64,000 nt of DNA from Galeruca laticollis (lineage: Eukaryota; Arthropoda; Insecta; Coleoptera; Chrysomelidae), in NCBI GenBank assembly GCA_963921935.1, contig OY998175.1, positions 311,759,484 through 311,823,483 of the forward strand, given 5' to 3'. The position numbers and the translations under genes were made by a program. The notes under the pieces are model-generated. The model worked only from the letters and a program-made list of their open reading frames with translations, did no database searches and was not told the origin of the DNA. Positions within the stretch are counted from its first letter, which is position 1. Each line of letters begins with the position of its first letter. Shown piece by piece: positions 1-11,055 of this stretch.

Positions 1-63
1 ATAATAATCATTTAATTTACCGAAATTGACTGTCTCGACCCTTACTTGGTGGAATATGCTCAT

Positions 64-705
64 ATTAGTGTTTTTAAATGAAACTCAAGGTCTCTAGTTA
101 ATTTCACAATATAATACAAGTTATTGAAAATTCTAAAAAATTGACAATTGTTTCGATAAATCAATATCATCGTCAGAATGACAGAAGTTACATTTCATTT
201 TATGCCTACCTGATGTTTAGTAGTTATTTTTGGCTAGACCAAGAAGTAACCTAACTTGTGATTGGCTTAATATATGTTTATAGAAAAAAGAAGAAGATGT
301 GATATTACAAATATTGAAGCTTAGATATTATTAGCCCTATGGTGATATCCTGGATATCATTTTTCCAATTAAGATCAGTATAACTGTGCAATGATATAGA
401 AAACCAGGAAAACTATATCTGCTGATCTTTACAATTATCACTTAAGAAGACAGTTTATTAGTGGAGAATTCCCTAGATTTAACTGTTCATTGACAACTTC
501 ATATTGTGGGTTTCTTAAATGTCTTCTTATTTCCAGTTCTTCAAGGAAATCCAGTTCTTGTTTCTTTTCACAAATATGCAGTACTTCTAGTTCTGTGTTA
601 GGTGTCAATGAATGATTGGTGTCAAGTAGATGTTTTGCGTAGTGGGATTTATCTGGTTGTTTTAATCTGTATGCTCGTAAGTGCTCACTGTATTGTATTT
701 CAAAA
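64..705 (-). repeat. Left inverted arm (pseudo-LTR) of the Penelope-like element
   Basis: This 642-bp segment is the reverse complement of 2008-2649, with no length difference and about three mismatches noticed by eye (for example at 104). It contains the reverse complement of the last roughly 90 codons of the element's own protein plus its 3' untranslated part. Reading across it on the + strand therefore gives antisense nonsense. Confidence 0.92.
143..176 (-). ncRNA. Candidate hammerhead-ribozyme-like core (left arm)
   Basis: This is the mirror copy of the motif at 2537-2570. On the - strand it reads CTGACGA, a short hairpin, GAAA, then ACAATTGT followed by C. See the right-arm entry for the structural argument. 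Confidence 0.4.
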
Positions 706-2275
706 TGTAAAAGTTCTTAAAGCAGACCCAACAAAGAAGTTTTCTAATAATGTAAGGGATATTGTTAATAATTCAAATTATCTTTTAAATGATTACGAAA
801 AGAGGTCTATCATACATAAGAATCCTCATTGTCCACAATTATATGGAACAGTTAAATCACATAAAATAACGAAACCAATTAGACCTGTAGTCTCTTATGT
901 TAATGCTCCTAATAATATATTGGCAAAGAAGCTCAACAATATACTCAATACTTACGGATATGAATCTCAGTACTCAATTAGAAATTCAATAGAAATAATC
1001 AAAAAGTTGAAAGCAATCCACTTACAAGATAACTATAAACTCATATCGTTCGATGTAACTAACATGTTTACTAAAATTCCTCCTAAAGAATGTCTAATAC
1101 TTGTAAGAAAATTACTAGAAGATAAAAATATTAATTCAGGAATAATATCAGATATACTTAATTTATTTGATGTATGCATTAATCAGAATTATTTCACTTT
1201 TGACAAAAAGATATATATTCAAAATGAAGGTTTACCAATGGGAAGCCCTATATCACCTATTTTAGCAAACATTTTTATGGACAATTTAGAAAGAAAGATC
1301 TTTGAAAGTAATATTTCGAAAAATATTTTATTTTGGTATAGATATGTAGATGACATATTAGCTTGTTTTATGGGTAGTGAACGACAATTAGATGTATTTT
1401 TCAACCACATCAATAATTTACACCCGAAAATTAAATTTACATTAGAAATTGAAGAAAATAGCTCAATCAATTTTCTTGATTTAAAAATTCAAAGAGTTAA
1501 TAATGTACTTGATTATTCAATTTACCGAAAACCAACACAAACTGATGTAACAATTCCATTCAATTCTAACCACCCTGTGTCTCACAGACTAGCAGCATAT
1601 AATTCAATGATACATAGAGCTTTTTCAGTTCCTATGAACAAATGTAATTTTGATAGAGAGATTAATACAATTAGACAAATAGCAACATCTAACGGTTATC
1701 CATTAGATATGATAAATAAGCTAATTAGTAAAAAAGAGGAAAAAGTGGCATTACAACTAATATATACTAAACAAGCTGATGCAATTAAAACTTATAAAAC
1801 CATCACATATGCAGGAAATATTTCTAAAAATATTTCAAAGATAATATCTTCAGCAACGAATACAACAATTTCTTTTAAAACAGAAAGTAACGTTAGTACA
1901 AAATTGTTAAATGTAAAAACAAAAATACCACTATTAAAGAAGTCAGGTATATATAAACTCAAATGTCCAGAATGTAATGCTGTCTATTTGGGTCAGACCC
2001 TTAGGAATTTTGAAATACGATACAGTGAGCACTTACGAGCATACAGATTAAAACAACCAGATAAATCCCACTACGCAAAACATCTACTTGACACCAATCA
2101 TTCATTGACACCTAACACAGAACTAGAAGTACTGCATATTTGTGAAAAGAAACAAGAACTTGATTTCCTTGAAGAACTGGAAATAAGAAGACATTTAAGA
2201 AACCCACAATATGAAGTTGTCAATGAACAGTTAAATCTAGGGAATTCTCCACTAATAAACTGTCTTCTTAAGTGA
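706..2275 (+). pseudogene. Penelope-like reverse transcriptase with GIY-YIG endonuclease, N-truncated
   Basis: The frame is open to the TGA at 2273-2275. The RT palm carries the catalytic motif WYRYVDDILACF (around 1336-1371), preceded by LPMGSPISPILAN and FDVTNMFTKIP. The C-terminus has a GIY-YIG nuclease (SGIYKLKCPEC, then VYLGQT, around 1945-2000) and a downstream SHYAKHLLDTNH motif, the Penelope-type arrangement. The open frame formally extends upstream to 602, but codons before about 706 are antisense translation of the left arm and are not the protein's true start. The family protein is normally several hundred residues longer at the N-terminus. It would act in nuclear target-primed reverse transcription. 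No stop codon breaks the RT or nuclease region. Confidence 0.9.
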
Positions 2276-2649
2276 TAATTGTAAAGATCAGCAGATATAG
2301 TTTTCCTGGTTTTCTATATCATTGCACAGTTATACTGATCTTAATTGGAAAAATGATATCCAGGATATCACCATAGGGCTAATAATATCTAAGCTTCAAT
2401 ATTTGTAATATCACATCTTCTTCTTTTTTCTATAAACATATATTAAGCCAATCACAAGTTAGGTTACTTCTTGGTCTAGCCAAAAATAACTACTAAACAT
2501 CAGGTAGGCATAAAATGAAATGTAACTTCTGTCATTCTGACGATGATATTGATTTATCGAAACAATTGTCAATTTTTTAGAATTTTCAATAACTTGTATT
2601 ATATTGTGGAATTAACTAGAGACCTTGAGTTTCATTTAAAAACACTAAT
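2008..2649 (+). repeat. Right inverted arm (pseudo-LTR) of the Penelope-like element
   Basis: This is the partner of 64-705. It includes the end of the coding frame (to 2275) and 374 bp of 3' untranslated sequence ending in CACTAAT. The outer about 80 bp recur as the palindromic miniature insertions at 15491 and 58725. Confidence 0.92.
2537..2570 (+). ncRNA. Candidate hammerhead-ribozyme-like core (right arm)
   Basis: The order is CTGACGA (matches CUGANGA), one extra T, GATA-loop-TATC (four-pair stem II with the expected G-C closing pair), GAAA, then a tiny stem III made by ACA/TGT, ending GTC, the usual NUH cleavage triplet. Stem I is weak: three pairs (AAT with ATT), then mismatches. Hammerhead motifs with very short stem III are known in Penelope-like pseudo-LTRs, and that is where this sits. 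The extra T and poor stem I make activity uncertain. Confidence 0.42.
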
Positions 2650-2660
2650 TTAATTTACCG

Positions 2661-2979
2661 TTTTTTTCACTATAAATTAACCCCCCCCCCCTTAACTTTC
2701 TTATAAATAGAAATAAATATGTTTTATATAAAAGTTGCACTAAATCAACAAAAAAATTGCAAAATGATTTTACAAAATTTAATATATATAAGGTGGACAT
2801 CGTATTAAATGCAACTTAATTTTTTCAAATAAGACACTCTGTATATTTTTTGGTAGCTCTTCTTCTCTTGATCTCGATTATATATGCGTATGTGGGTATG
2901 TGTCTCTTATTTTGAGAACTACAAAGTTTCAAATTTGTTAAAGGAAAATAAGGAATACTAATTCTAAAAAAAATTATAT
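2661..2979. other. Intergenic, no feature recognised
   Basis: AT-rich sequence with a run of ten C near 2682-2691. No coding frame, RNA gene or terminal repeat was recognised. Confidence 0.5.
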
Positions 2980-3240
2980 TTGGACAATCTTAGACGTATG
3001 GGAAGGGAAAGAGAGTTAGTTACAACAATAAAACGAAGAAAGACCACTTATGTGGGCCACATATACCGTAACAGTAAGTATGATATACTGAAATTAATAA
3101 TAGAAGGAAAAATCGAAGGAAAACGTGGTCCTGGTCGCAGACAACATTCGTGGTTAAAAAACATACGCGACTGGACTGGTATGAACACATCATCTTTAAT
3201 TCGTACACTCAGAACCGAAATTGTCGCCAACCTTCATTAA
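2980..3240 (+). pseudogene. LINE reverse transcriptase C-terminal fragment
   Basis: The frame encodes the tail typical of insect LINE polyproteins: RRKTTYVGHIYRNSKYDIL, then GKRGPGRRQHSWLKNIRDW. The first codon in the frame is not a convincing start, and upstream sequence has no RT motifs. This is therefore a 5'-truncated relic of about 80 codons. It ends at TAA 3238-3240, followed by a GAA-rich stretch. The group is the craft/RTE-like type, whose tails also appear at 36.0 kb and 63.7 kb. Confidence 0.75.
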
Positions 3241-5936
3241 TTGGAGATGGCACCTGAAGAAGAAGAAGACTATTTTCATCATCATTATGGTTCTAATTTA
3301 GTTCACACATTTATGGGACACTCTTAAAATCCGGTCAGTAGATTTCATAATTCTTAAATCGAAGAAAATATGATGAGAAAACACAAAATAAATAAAATAC
3401 CCTTAAGTACCCGCTAAAGATGTAAAGAAGTAAAAACTGACGTACAATGGTTGCCTACCCATCGTAAATCGACTGAAATCGCCCCCCGTAAGCACGATAG
3501 AGGGCGCATTTTTTGATAGATCGAAACCAAAGTCTCTACAAAAGTCGGTTGGGCCACAATCTTGGACGTAACGGACCAAATTGGCCCAGTGGAAACAAAG
3601 TGGCGGCCTGTCAAATTTGAAAAAAAAAATTCGTATTTCCTTTGTTTTTGATCTGACGGGAAAAAGTTATTTATATTTTGTATAGACCTTAACACGTTCT
3701 ACTTTGGTACTTAGCACTTTTTTCTAAAACGTACATAAAAACCATCGTGATTTCACCGAAGCTTCTTTTATTCTTCTATTCTATAATTTTATCTTTTAGA
3801 GAAAGTACAGTTTTCTTTAACCATATTTCCAGTTGCCTTTGAGAAAGTAGTCCGAGAATAAACTAATTAATATATGGCGCAGCTCTTCAATCTTGGAATA
3901 TTTTGTCTTTTGAAACAAAAACACAGAAATTTTAACTTTAACCTTACCCCTCAACGACCCATATTTGCCCCACGATTATGTGTAGGTATTCCCCGATAAA
4001 AAAGAGCCTATGGTAATACTGTACCGTACTCTCCAGAACTAATCCATCATTTGTTATATATCAATATCATTTATGTAGAAAATCAATTATCTAAAATTTG
4101 TTAGTGACTAATTTGGTTTGGCAACCTTGCATGCACGATTCTGATGACGGCTGAATAGATGCGGTATGTGATGTCGTAGCATTTACCACATCTGAGTTTT
4201 ACAGTCATGTTTAACGACACAAAAAGGAGTCATTATTCTGACTACAAGCAGTTTTATTCGGCTCTATATCAGCCATTAAACTAGTTATTTTTAACAATAT
4301 TGACTCTTTCGCAGGCGTAAACGATAAAATTGGAAACTGTAAAGTGACATTGATACATTGTTAAATTTATATACATAAGGGATCGTAACAAAAGTTATAT
4401 AGAAAACCGTATTTTTTTTGGGGGTGAAATGAATTCAAATAAACAGGTGAGGGGAAACAACTCAAACCAAAATGAGTACAGTTTCACCATGTAGGTAAAT
4501 AACTTCTGATATAAATTCCTGATTTATTTCCGGTGAATTTCGAAATAAATTTGATAAAGTACACTTTCCATCAAATTCAGATCTAAAACATATTGCGAAT
4601 AATTGAATTTTGAAACGGTATCCGTATGCAATTCATTGACCTCTTTGATAATATTATTTTTACATTGAATACACATGAACCAAATTCGTAAGTAACTGTT
4701 GATACTTTCACCTAGAACGATATAAAATTTATAGATTTATAGTTAAGTAAATAATAAAATAAAGATCACAAAAGAAAACATTCTTAAAAACCAAATAATA
4801 AGAATGTTTCATCATTTACCTGAAAATAGATCATTTTCTTTTAAAAAAGGTCATGCAAAAGTGGCTCAAACTACATTCAAAATCTTATTTAAAGACTATG
4901 TTTAGTCAGTTACCTGAATTCAAAAAAATTGAAAAACTCAAAATCACCGCTAATAATTACCTACGTGAATATTTAAAAAAAAATTACAATTTTCTTGTGC
5001 TTATTTTGTCCATAATGAATATTTTGGGTTTCCTCTTCATATGGGAGATCTCGATAACCATGAATATGCAAAATAAACAGAAAGAAAAATTAATAGCAGT
5101 AGATAGAGGATAAAAAACTTTTATTTAACTAGAATGTATGAGATTTTCGTTATAGGTATTCTCGGTATACCTTGTACAAATGTAAAAAAAATGTTAGAGA
5201 TATCAAAATCTTCGGAAGGTAGGCAGACAGCTTTCGATCATTTCATACCTACGTGTTATAAATAGAATTCAGTTCCCAGTATTCCGACTCTGAATCATTC
5301 CGTCTCTCTTCCCCTATCACAATCTCTCTCTCTCTGTCCTTACCCTCTTCCATGAAAAATACATGAGTAAACATTTCAATAAGCTACAAAAGTCTTGTAG
5401 ACTGATATTTTTAGATCGGTTAGTATATTTATATATAGTATGCATATATATTCACAAGTTACGAGAGATATTACAAACCTCCATTTTGAAGCGATAATAA
5501 TTAGGCGACGATCAACAACTCGGTATTTCGTGAAATTTGTCGTTGCGATTATTTATGTACAAGGGGCGCACGCAAGGTTTTTTTATGAATCGGTATAATG
5601 TTCTAGAATAGGAGTTAAAAAATAAAATATGTACCGAACCATTGAGCACTGTGATTTTAGGTTAAAATATTTGGAAAATAAACGGTTTTAAATATTAAAA
5701 CTTTTTCCCCACTTATACACTCCGGAATAGAGTTGCCAGTTGGCCGGGATTCGTCTGGATTTTCCTGACATTTTCAGTGAGTTAGTTTACATCGCGAGGA
5801 GCAATTTGGTACGTGGACCAAATCGTGGACTTATTTAGCTTAGAATATAAGTGTTTATACTGACTGTTTTGCTGGATTAAAATAGTCCAGGTTTAATGCC
5901 TGGGACCAAAATTGACATTTTTATATTAAAATGACA
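3241..5936. other. Long non-coding stretch with minor relics
   Basis: No gene is recognised. A frame at 4853-5113 (86 codons) has one hydrophobic segment (NFLVLILSIMNILGFLFIW) and matches nothing I know. A CT-rich run lies at 5292-5345. At 5670-5735, AAATAAACGGTTTTAAA is followed within 50 bp by CACTCCGG. These are the opening of, and a phrase inside, the 173-bp-period repeat family seen at 18.9, 32 and 47.9 kb, so this may be a collapsed relic of it. Confidence 0.4.
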
Positions 5937-5938
5937 TA

Positions 5939-6395
5939 AGGTCAACTGGGGTAAGTGCATTTTTGGGGTTAGTGCATTATCCTCTAATTTTAAGGACAAG
6001 TGTGCAATTTTATAAATAGTAGGAATTTTCATAATCAGTTAGTTATATTAGGAACATAAAATTCTAAAGTTGGCAACCATACACAACCTAACATTCTAGA
6101 AACTTCATGTTAAAAAATAACGGTCGCCATTATTATCATTTTGGAGGAACATGAGTGTGTTTAAAGCTCTATTTTAAGTGTAATAGTGCCAATAATACAA
6201 AACAAAAGGGTAAGTGGTCGAATTTAATGTCAGTTTTTAATAATTATCACATTGTTTTTACGTTTTCTTAAGTATTAGTAAGTAAAAATTAGAATATTCA
6301 CTTGCCCCTTTAATTATGGCCATGAGGCAAGTGCATTTTCCATAGGCGGGGTATGTGCATTTAGAAAATGCACTTACCCCAATAACTTAATAATT
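5939..6395. repeat. Left TIR and subterminal GTAAGTGCAT repeats
   Basis: The phrase GGGTAAGTGCATTTT, or its complement AATGCACTTACCCC, recurs near 5950, 5978, 6325, 6350 and 6367. The right end repeats it near 8920, 8970 and 8990. Repeats of this kind inside the ends are candidate transposase-binding sites. Confidence 0.6.
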
Positions 6396-6454
6396 AGAAA
6401 TATTTTGCAATTATTTACTTACCATTGTCATTTATTCCAGGAAAAAAAATTGAA

Positions 6455-8659
6455 ATGGTTCGTAACTATGTGAGGAAAACCCAAAGGGGTTTACAATATT
6501 CAAAGGAAGACCTAGAACTAGCTGTGGATGCTGTTAAAAGTGGGAGAATGTCATATGTTGATGCTGCTTCCAGATTCAATATACCAAAACCGACCTTAGT
6601 AGATCATGTAAAAGGCCGCAGGGGTGTTAAATCCAAGTCATATGGTCGATCAACAACTCTTTCACCTGAACTAGAAAATAAATTAGCCAATCTTTTAAAA
6701 ATTATGGAGAAATATGGCTATGGGCTAACAAAAACCAACGTACAACAATTGGTTTGCGCTTATTTGAAGGAAAACAGACTCTCAAATCCCTTCAAGGAAA
6801 ATCGCCCAGGTCAGGATTGGTGGCGAGGATTTAAGCATAGACATAATTTAAGTATAAAGAAACCCCAAGCTGTTGAACTATCAAGAAAGAAAGCACAAGA
6901 CCCATTCGTTATAAATAAATATTTTGACTTATTAGAAAAATCCACCGAAGACATGGATTTAGGTGGCAAACCACACCAGATATGGAATTTGGATGAAAGC
7001 TCATTCAGCTTTGATCCCTCCAAAACTCGGATTGTAGGAGCAAGAGGGGTAGCTGCTACAAGAACAGTTAGTGGTCCAGGGAGGGAGAACATGTCAGGTC
7101 TTCTTGCATGCAGTGCTGCCGGTGATAAGTGTCCCCCATTGTTTATATTTAAGGGGAAGGATTTGTGGGACAAATGGATTCCTACTAAAGATGAAGAAGG
7201 TTTTCCTGGCTCAGTGTTTGCAGCATCGCAGAATGGGTGGATGGAGTCAAAAATATTTCTTAACTTTTTTGAAAACACCTTTTTAAAAATAGCGAAACCA
7301 TCGCCTGAGAATCCGGTTCTGCTAATTTATGATGGCCATTCCACCCACATTGGTTTAAGGCTTGCAGAAATGGCAGTTCAAAATAATGTGGAAATTCTTT
7401 TGCTTCCACCACATTCCAGCCACATTTTACAACCCCTTGACCTAGCAGTTTTTAAATCCTTAAAATCAAAGTGGGACGAGTATCTGTGCAGGCATTAGAG
7501 GAACACCGGATGTGAGAAAATCTCCAATAAAAAAATGTTGTCTCAAATTGGTAGATTATGGAATGGGTTTGAAGTGAATATAATAAGAAATGGGTTTAAA
7601 AAGGCAGGCATATATCCCTTAAATAGAGGCATAATTTCTAAAGAACAATACCATCCACAGGCGTGGAAAAGATGGACTGATTCTCAATTATTGTCAAAGA
7701 CGACTGTTGAGCAGATGGGAAATGAAAATGGGACAATGGAGGAACCAGTGGAAGACACCAGACCACAACTTTCAGAGACAATTAATAACAATCAAAATCC
7801 TAATATTATGTCAGTTAAAGAAACTAGCTTTGAAATGTTGCTTCTCTCAAAAATTTCATCGGGTAAAGAGAAATCTGAGACGAGCGGAAAACGAACTAGA
7901 GTTTCTTTAGGATCTACACTGATAACATCAAATGACTGCATTAAAATATTAAAAGACAAAGAAGCAACAGAAAGAAAAAAGAAAACTGATAAAGAAAAGA
8001 AAGAAACAGAAAAAAAACTGAAAAATAGTAGACAAATCAAAAACAGTGGCCCTAAAAACCAAAAGAAAAAGAAAAAAATTATAGATTATTCATCATCTGA
8101 AAGTGAAGAGCTCGGTGAAGAGTCTGACTTTTTAGCAGAAATGGAAGAAGATGAGGAAGAAAAAGAAAATTGTCCTGATTTACCATCACAAGATGCAGAT
8201 TTCTTACTTGGCTGTTTAGAGCCAGGTGAATCTGTGTCAGTAGATTTGCCTGTGGTTTTTGGAAACCTCCCCTTAAATGCAGCAGAAGTAATTTATACCC
8301 AAGATGAAATTGAAAATAAAGAAACTGAGAAAGACACTACTGAAGACAAAACTACCCAATTTAATAACCAGCTAGTTAAAAAACCTGGAGACTTAGTTTT
8401 GGTGCAATATAAGTACTCCAAAACAAAGAATAACAAAGTTTTCTTAGGAGTTATTCAAGAAATTAATGAGAGTAGTCAAGAATATCTTGTGAAATATATG
8501 CGTTCTATTGACACATTAAAAAAAACTTTTCAGTTTCATGAAACTGACAAAGATAACGTTCCATTTAACGAGGTTATGGAAACTGAGATTCCAAATTATT
8601 TGGTTGATAATAGGGGAAGGTACATTTTTGATAGTGCAATTGATGAAGTTCAAGATTAG
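6455..8659 (+). pseudogene. pogo/Tigger-type DDE transposase, one premature stop
   Basis: The start chosen is the ATG at 6455 (MVRNYVRKTQRG, the usual start of this family). The frame extends to an upstream TTG at 6425, but TTG is not a likely start. The N-terminus has a psq/CENP-B-like helix-turn-helix (VDAASRFNIPKPTLVDHVKG). The DDE_1 core has NLDESSFSF, LIYDGHSTHI and QPLDLAVFKSLKSKW; the second and third Asp are 35 residues apart (DD35D). An in-frame TAG at 7496-7498 follows CRH, and the same frame then continues with RNTGCEKIS to the stop at 8657-8659. The C-terminal third is Lys/Glu/Ser-rich, ending in a compact domain (GDLVLVQYKYSK to about FQFHETD). Confidence 0.88.
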
Positions 8660-9203
8660 TAATTCAATATAAATATTTTTTTTAGCATTCCGTATTTTTT
8701 TTACTTAATAATAAGTTTTTAAAACTATATGTATGTACTTATAATACTTATATGTTGTTCATTGTTCCTTTTAAATAATATTTATGTTGTCTATTTTTAA
8801 TGAGAAAATTTGCAATACATTTTGAGTTAAATTTGATTTGTTTGTTTCTCAGCAACCCTAAGAGATAATTAAGTTCTGTAAAAACCAAAAAAATCGTTAT
8901 AAAGTAAACTTTGGTCACTTGCCCCATACTATTGAAATATGGTACTTAATAATAATTTACTGAACAAATATGCACTTACCCTACTAGATGGGGCAAGTGC
9001 ATTTTTATGCAAACATTTTAAATGTTTTATTTATCTTTTCTTTCTTAATATTATGTGGTGATGTGTTACTTTACATGTGCACAGTATTTCGTAATGAATC
9101 TAAGGATGTATAAAACATTATAATGGATAGTATTAACCTAAAGATATCCTTAAATAAAGTCAATTTTAAAAATTCACACATGCACTTACACCAGTTGACC
9201 TTA

Positions 9204-10203
9204 ACCTTAAATCTTTAGGATATTTGATGGTAGACTTTGATTTTATTTAAAAATGGATACAAAAATAGTTGTAGTGGTAAAAGAGTTCCCGAAAAAGAAA
9301 AAAAAATTCAAAGATTTAAATTAGAGTCATCGAAGTCTCCATATTTAAGAAGCCATTTAGCTTATTTCCTTTTAACTAGCAGTAATTTTGTGGGATTGTT
9401 GTACAATCAAAGAATATGGATGAAACCTAGAAGTAGTGAAAATTGGACAATAATGTTAAATCAGTAAAGTACAAATCGACAGCTGACCTATTTTTACTCA
9501 GTGCTTTTAGCAAACCGTCACTTTGGTCCATGAATACTAATATGTCGTGTTTACACCGTCAAAAATTAAATTTAAACTACCCTAGATGAGATCAAATTCG
9601 AGTACCAAATTTTACTCCTTGGTTGTTTACACCGAAAGTAAAGTACACGTGACGTCATTTAGACCTCGGACTAAAAATTTGGTGCGTCTAGTGTAAACGT
9701 ACCTAGTGATCTCCCGACAAATCTCAAAATCTCCAGGCAATCAACTTCTCCGAAAGTTTGCCTAAGGAAGCAGGGTACTACAGAGAAGGGGATATCCAAA
9801 AAGCTGCTATACGAATCATCAAGGGATATGTTTAAAAAATTAAACTGTTTCTGAAGATCATAATTTAAAACTGACTCAATTAACTGCGTTCAGCGCCAAT
9901 AAAGAAAGCTTTTGTAAATTATGGCATAAACAATTCGGTGTTTCAAAAATTAAAAGAGATTAAAGCAAACTGTAATTACTAAGTCAAAAGGAGATATGGG
10001 AGTTTGTAACCAAAAGTCTAAGCTATTTTGATATTGAAAAGGTTGACCAATGCAAACGGGAAGTTATTTCAGAAGCGTATATATACTATGTACACAACGT
10101 AATGTTGGAGTTTCAAACGGCAATTTTAGCATTGGAAAGTGATGCAAGGCACTGTCCTAGAAATAAATAATGTAATGGATAAATAGAAAAAGACTATACA
10201 GAT
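9204..10203. other. Unassigned region with one short frame
   Basis: A frame at 9237-9467 contains SSNFVGLLYNQRIWMKPRS. The RIWMKPRS phrase is faintly like the start of PIF/Harbinger nucleases, but nothing downstream supports that. Phrases GTTTACAC and GTGTAAAC at 9547, 9625 and 9689 hint at a small inverted-repeat element. No gene can be claimed. Confidence 0.3.
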
Positions 10204-10838
10204 AGACCAGGGTCGATAATTTTTAAAACCAAAAAAAATAATAGTAGGAAGAAACCCATTAGAAAAGGAGGGGAATATTATAAAAATGAAAGGAAAAATA
10301 ATTTACGGGCGATCTGAGGTCGGGAAGGGGAGGGGGGTGAGTTTTTAAGGGTAAAAAACGGTTTTTCTCGATTTCCGGCAAAACTAAAAGTCCTATCGAA
10401 AAAAGTCAAATGGCAAAGCTGTAGGTAATAAAAAGATCTAAAACTTTTATATCCACACTTTTTTCACATAACCTCAAAATTTATGTGAAAAATTTAAAAA
10501 AACCAATTTTTTTCTTTTACAAAAATTTTTTTTCTTAACGAAATTTGGTGAAAACTTACCTTTTTATGTCCCAAATACGCTGTAATTTATTTGATTAAAA
10601 ATATTTATTTTTTAACCTTATTTTGAATTAATATCGAAAAAACACCCTAATTTTCAATCGAAAACTCACCCGTCAAAATATCAGCTTTTTTAAAAAAGTT
10701 GGTGTTTTCTGTTCGTTGAAATCTCTACTTTCTGATGGTGAAAAAAAAATATATGTTACTATAGTAAATCTTCTCAGAAAATGCAAAAAATTGAAAAAAA
10801 CTCGAATTCAAATTGTTTTTTTAATTATTACAAATAAT
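10204..10838 (+). repeat. Left long TIR
   Basis: Shared landmarks with the right arm, in order: GATCTGAGGTCGGGAAGGGG, GTGAGTTTTTAAGGGTAAAA, TTTCCGGCAAAACTAAAAGT, ACTATAGTAAATCTTCTCAG. Homology fades near 10838. Confidence 0.8.
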
Positions 10839-11055
10839 TTCATCTAAAAAATGTGATTGCTGCAATTTGTTTCAATTAAAAAGTTGATTTATTTAATACT
10901 AATTACATTTATGTCATAGAAAATCTCATTAGATATAAATATAAATGTAAATCGTACAATTAAATGTAGATACTTTATTCTGATTACGTTATTCATTACA
11001 ATATTTTTAAACACATTAATCTTATCATTCATAAATACCTTATATTCAATTCTAA

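Larger units (their letters stand above)
23..2647 (+). mobile_element. Penelope-like retroelement, complete insertion with inverted arms
   Basis: The insertion is bounded by a 13-bp direct repeat, ATTTAATTTACCG, at 10-22 and 2648-2660, read as the target-site duplication. Inside are a left tail (23-63), an inverted arm (64-705), a coding region for an RT plus GIY-YIG nuclease, and the matching arm (2008-2649). Arm copies in direct or inverted orientation (pseudo-LTRs) are a known habit of Penelope-like elements. The inversion is not a twin-priming product, because the 3' segment is present twice. The copy is 5'-truncated in coding content, since the N-terminal part of the protein is missing. 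Arms that differ at only about three sites suggest a recent insertion or gene conversion. Confidence 0.9.
5939..9201 (+). mobile_element. pogo-type DNA transposon, complete, flanked by TA
   Basis: Terminal inverted repeats start AGGTCAACTGGGGTAAGTGCA at the left. At the right they end as its complement (CACTTACACCAGTTGACCT). TA dinucleotides lie immediately outside (5937-5938, 9202-9203), the Tc1/mariner/pogo target duplication. The interior holds one long transposase frame and several extra copies of the TIR phrase near both ends. The element is 3263 bp. One in-frame TAG is the only obvious damage to the transposase. Confidence 0.9.

Noticed and set aside
3500..3620. GC-richer segment considered as a promoter or 5' exon
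   Set aside because: No core promoter motif, no open frame with splice sites, and no family resemblance.
4853..5113. 86-codon frame with one hydrophobic segment
   Set aside because: No start context, no homology recognised, and composition like the surrounding AT-rich DNA.
6425..6454. Upstream extension of the pogo transposase to MSFIPGKKIE
   Set aside because: It begins at TTG. The family's usual start MVRNY lies at an ATG (6455).
6811..7278. 155-codon - strand frame
   Set aside because: Shadow of the pogo transposase core; no independent motifs.
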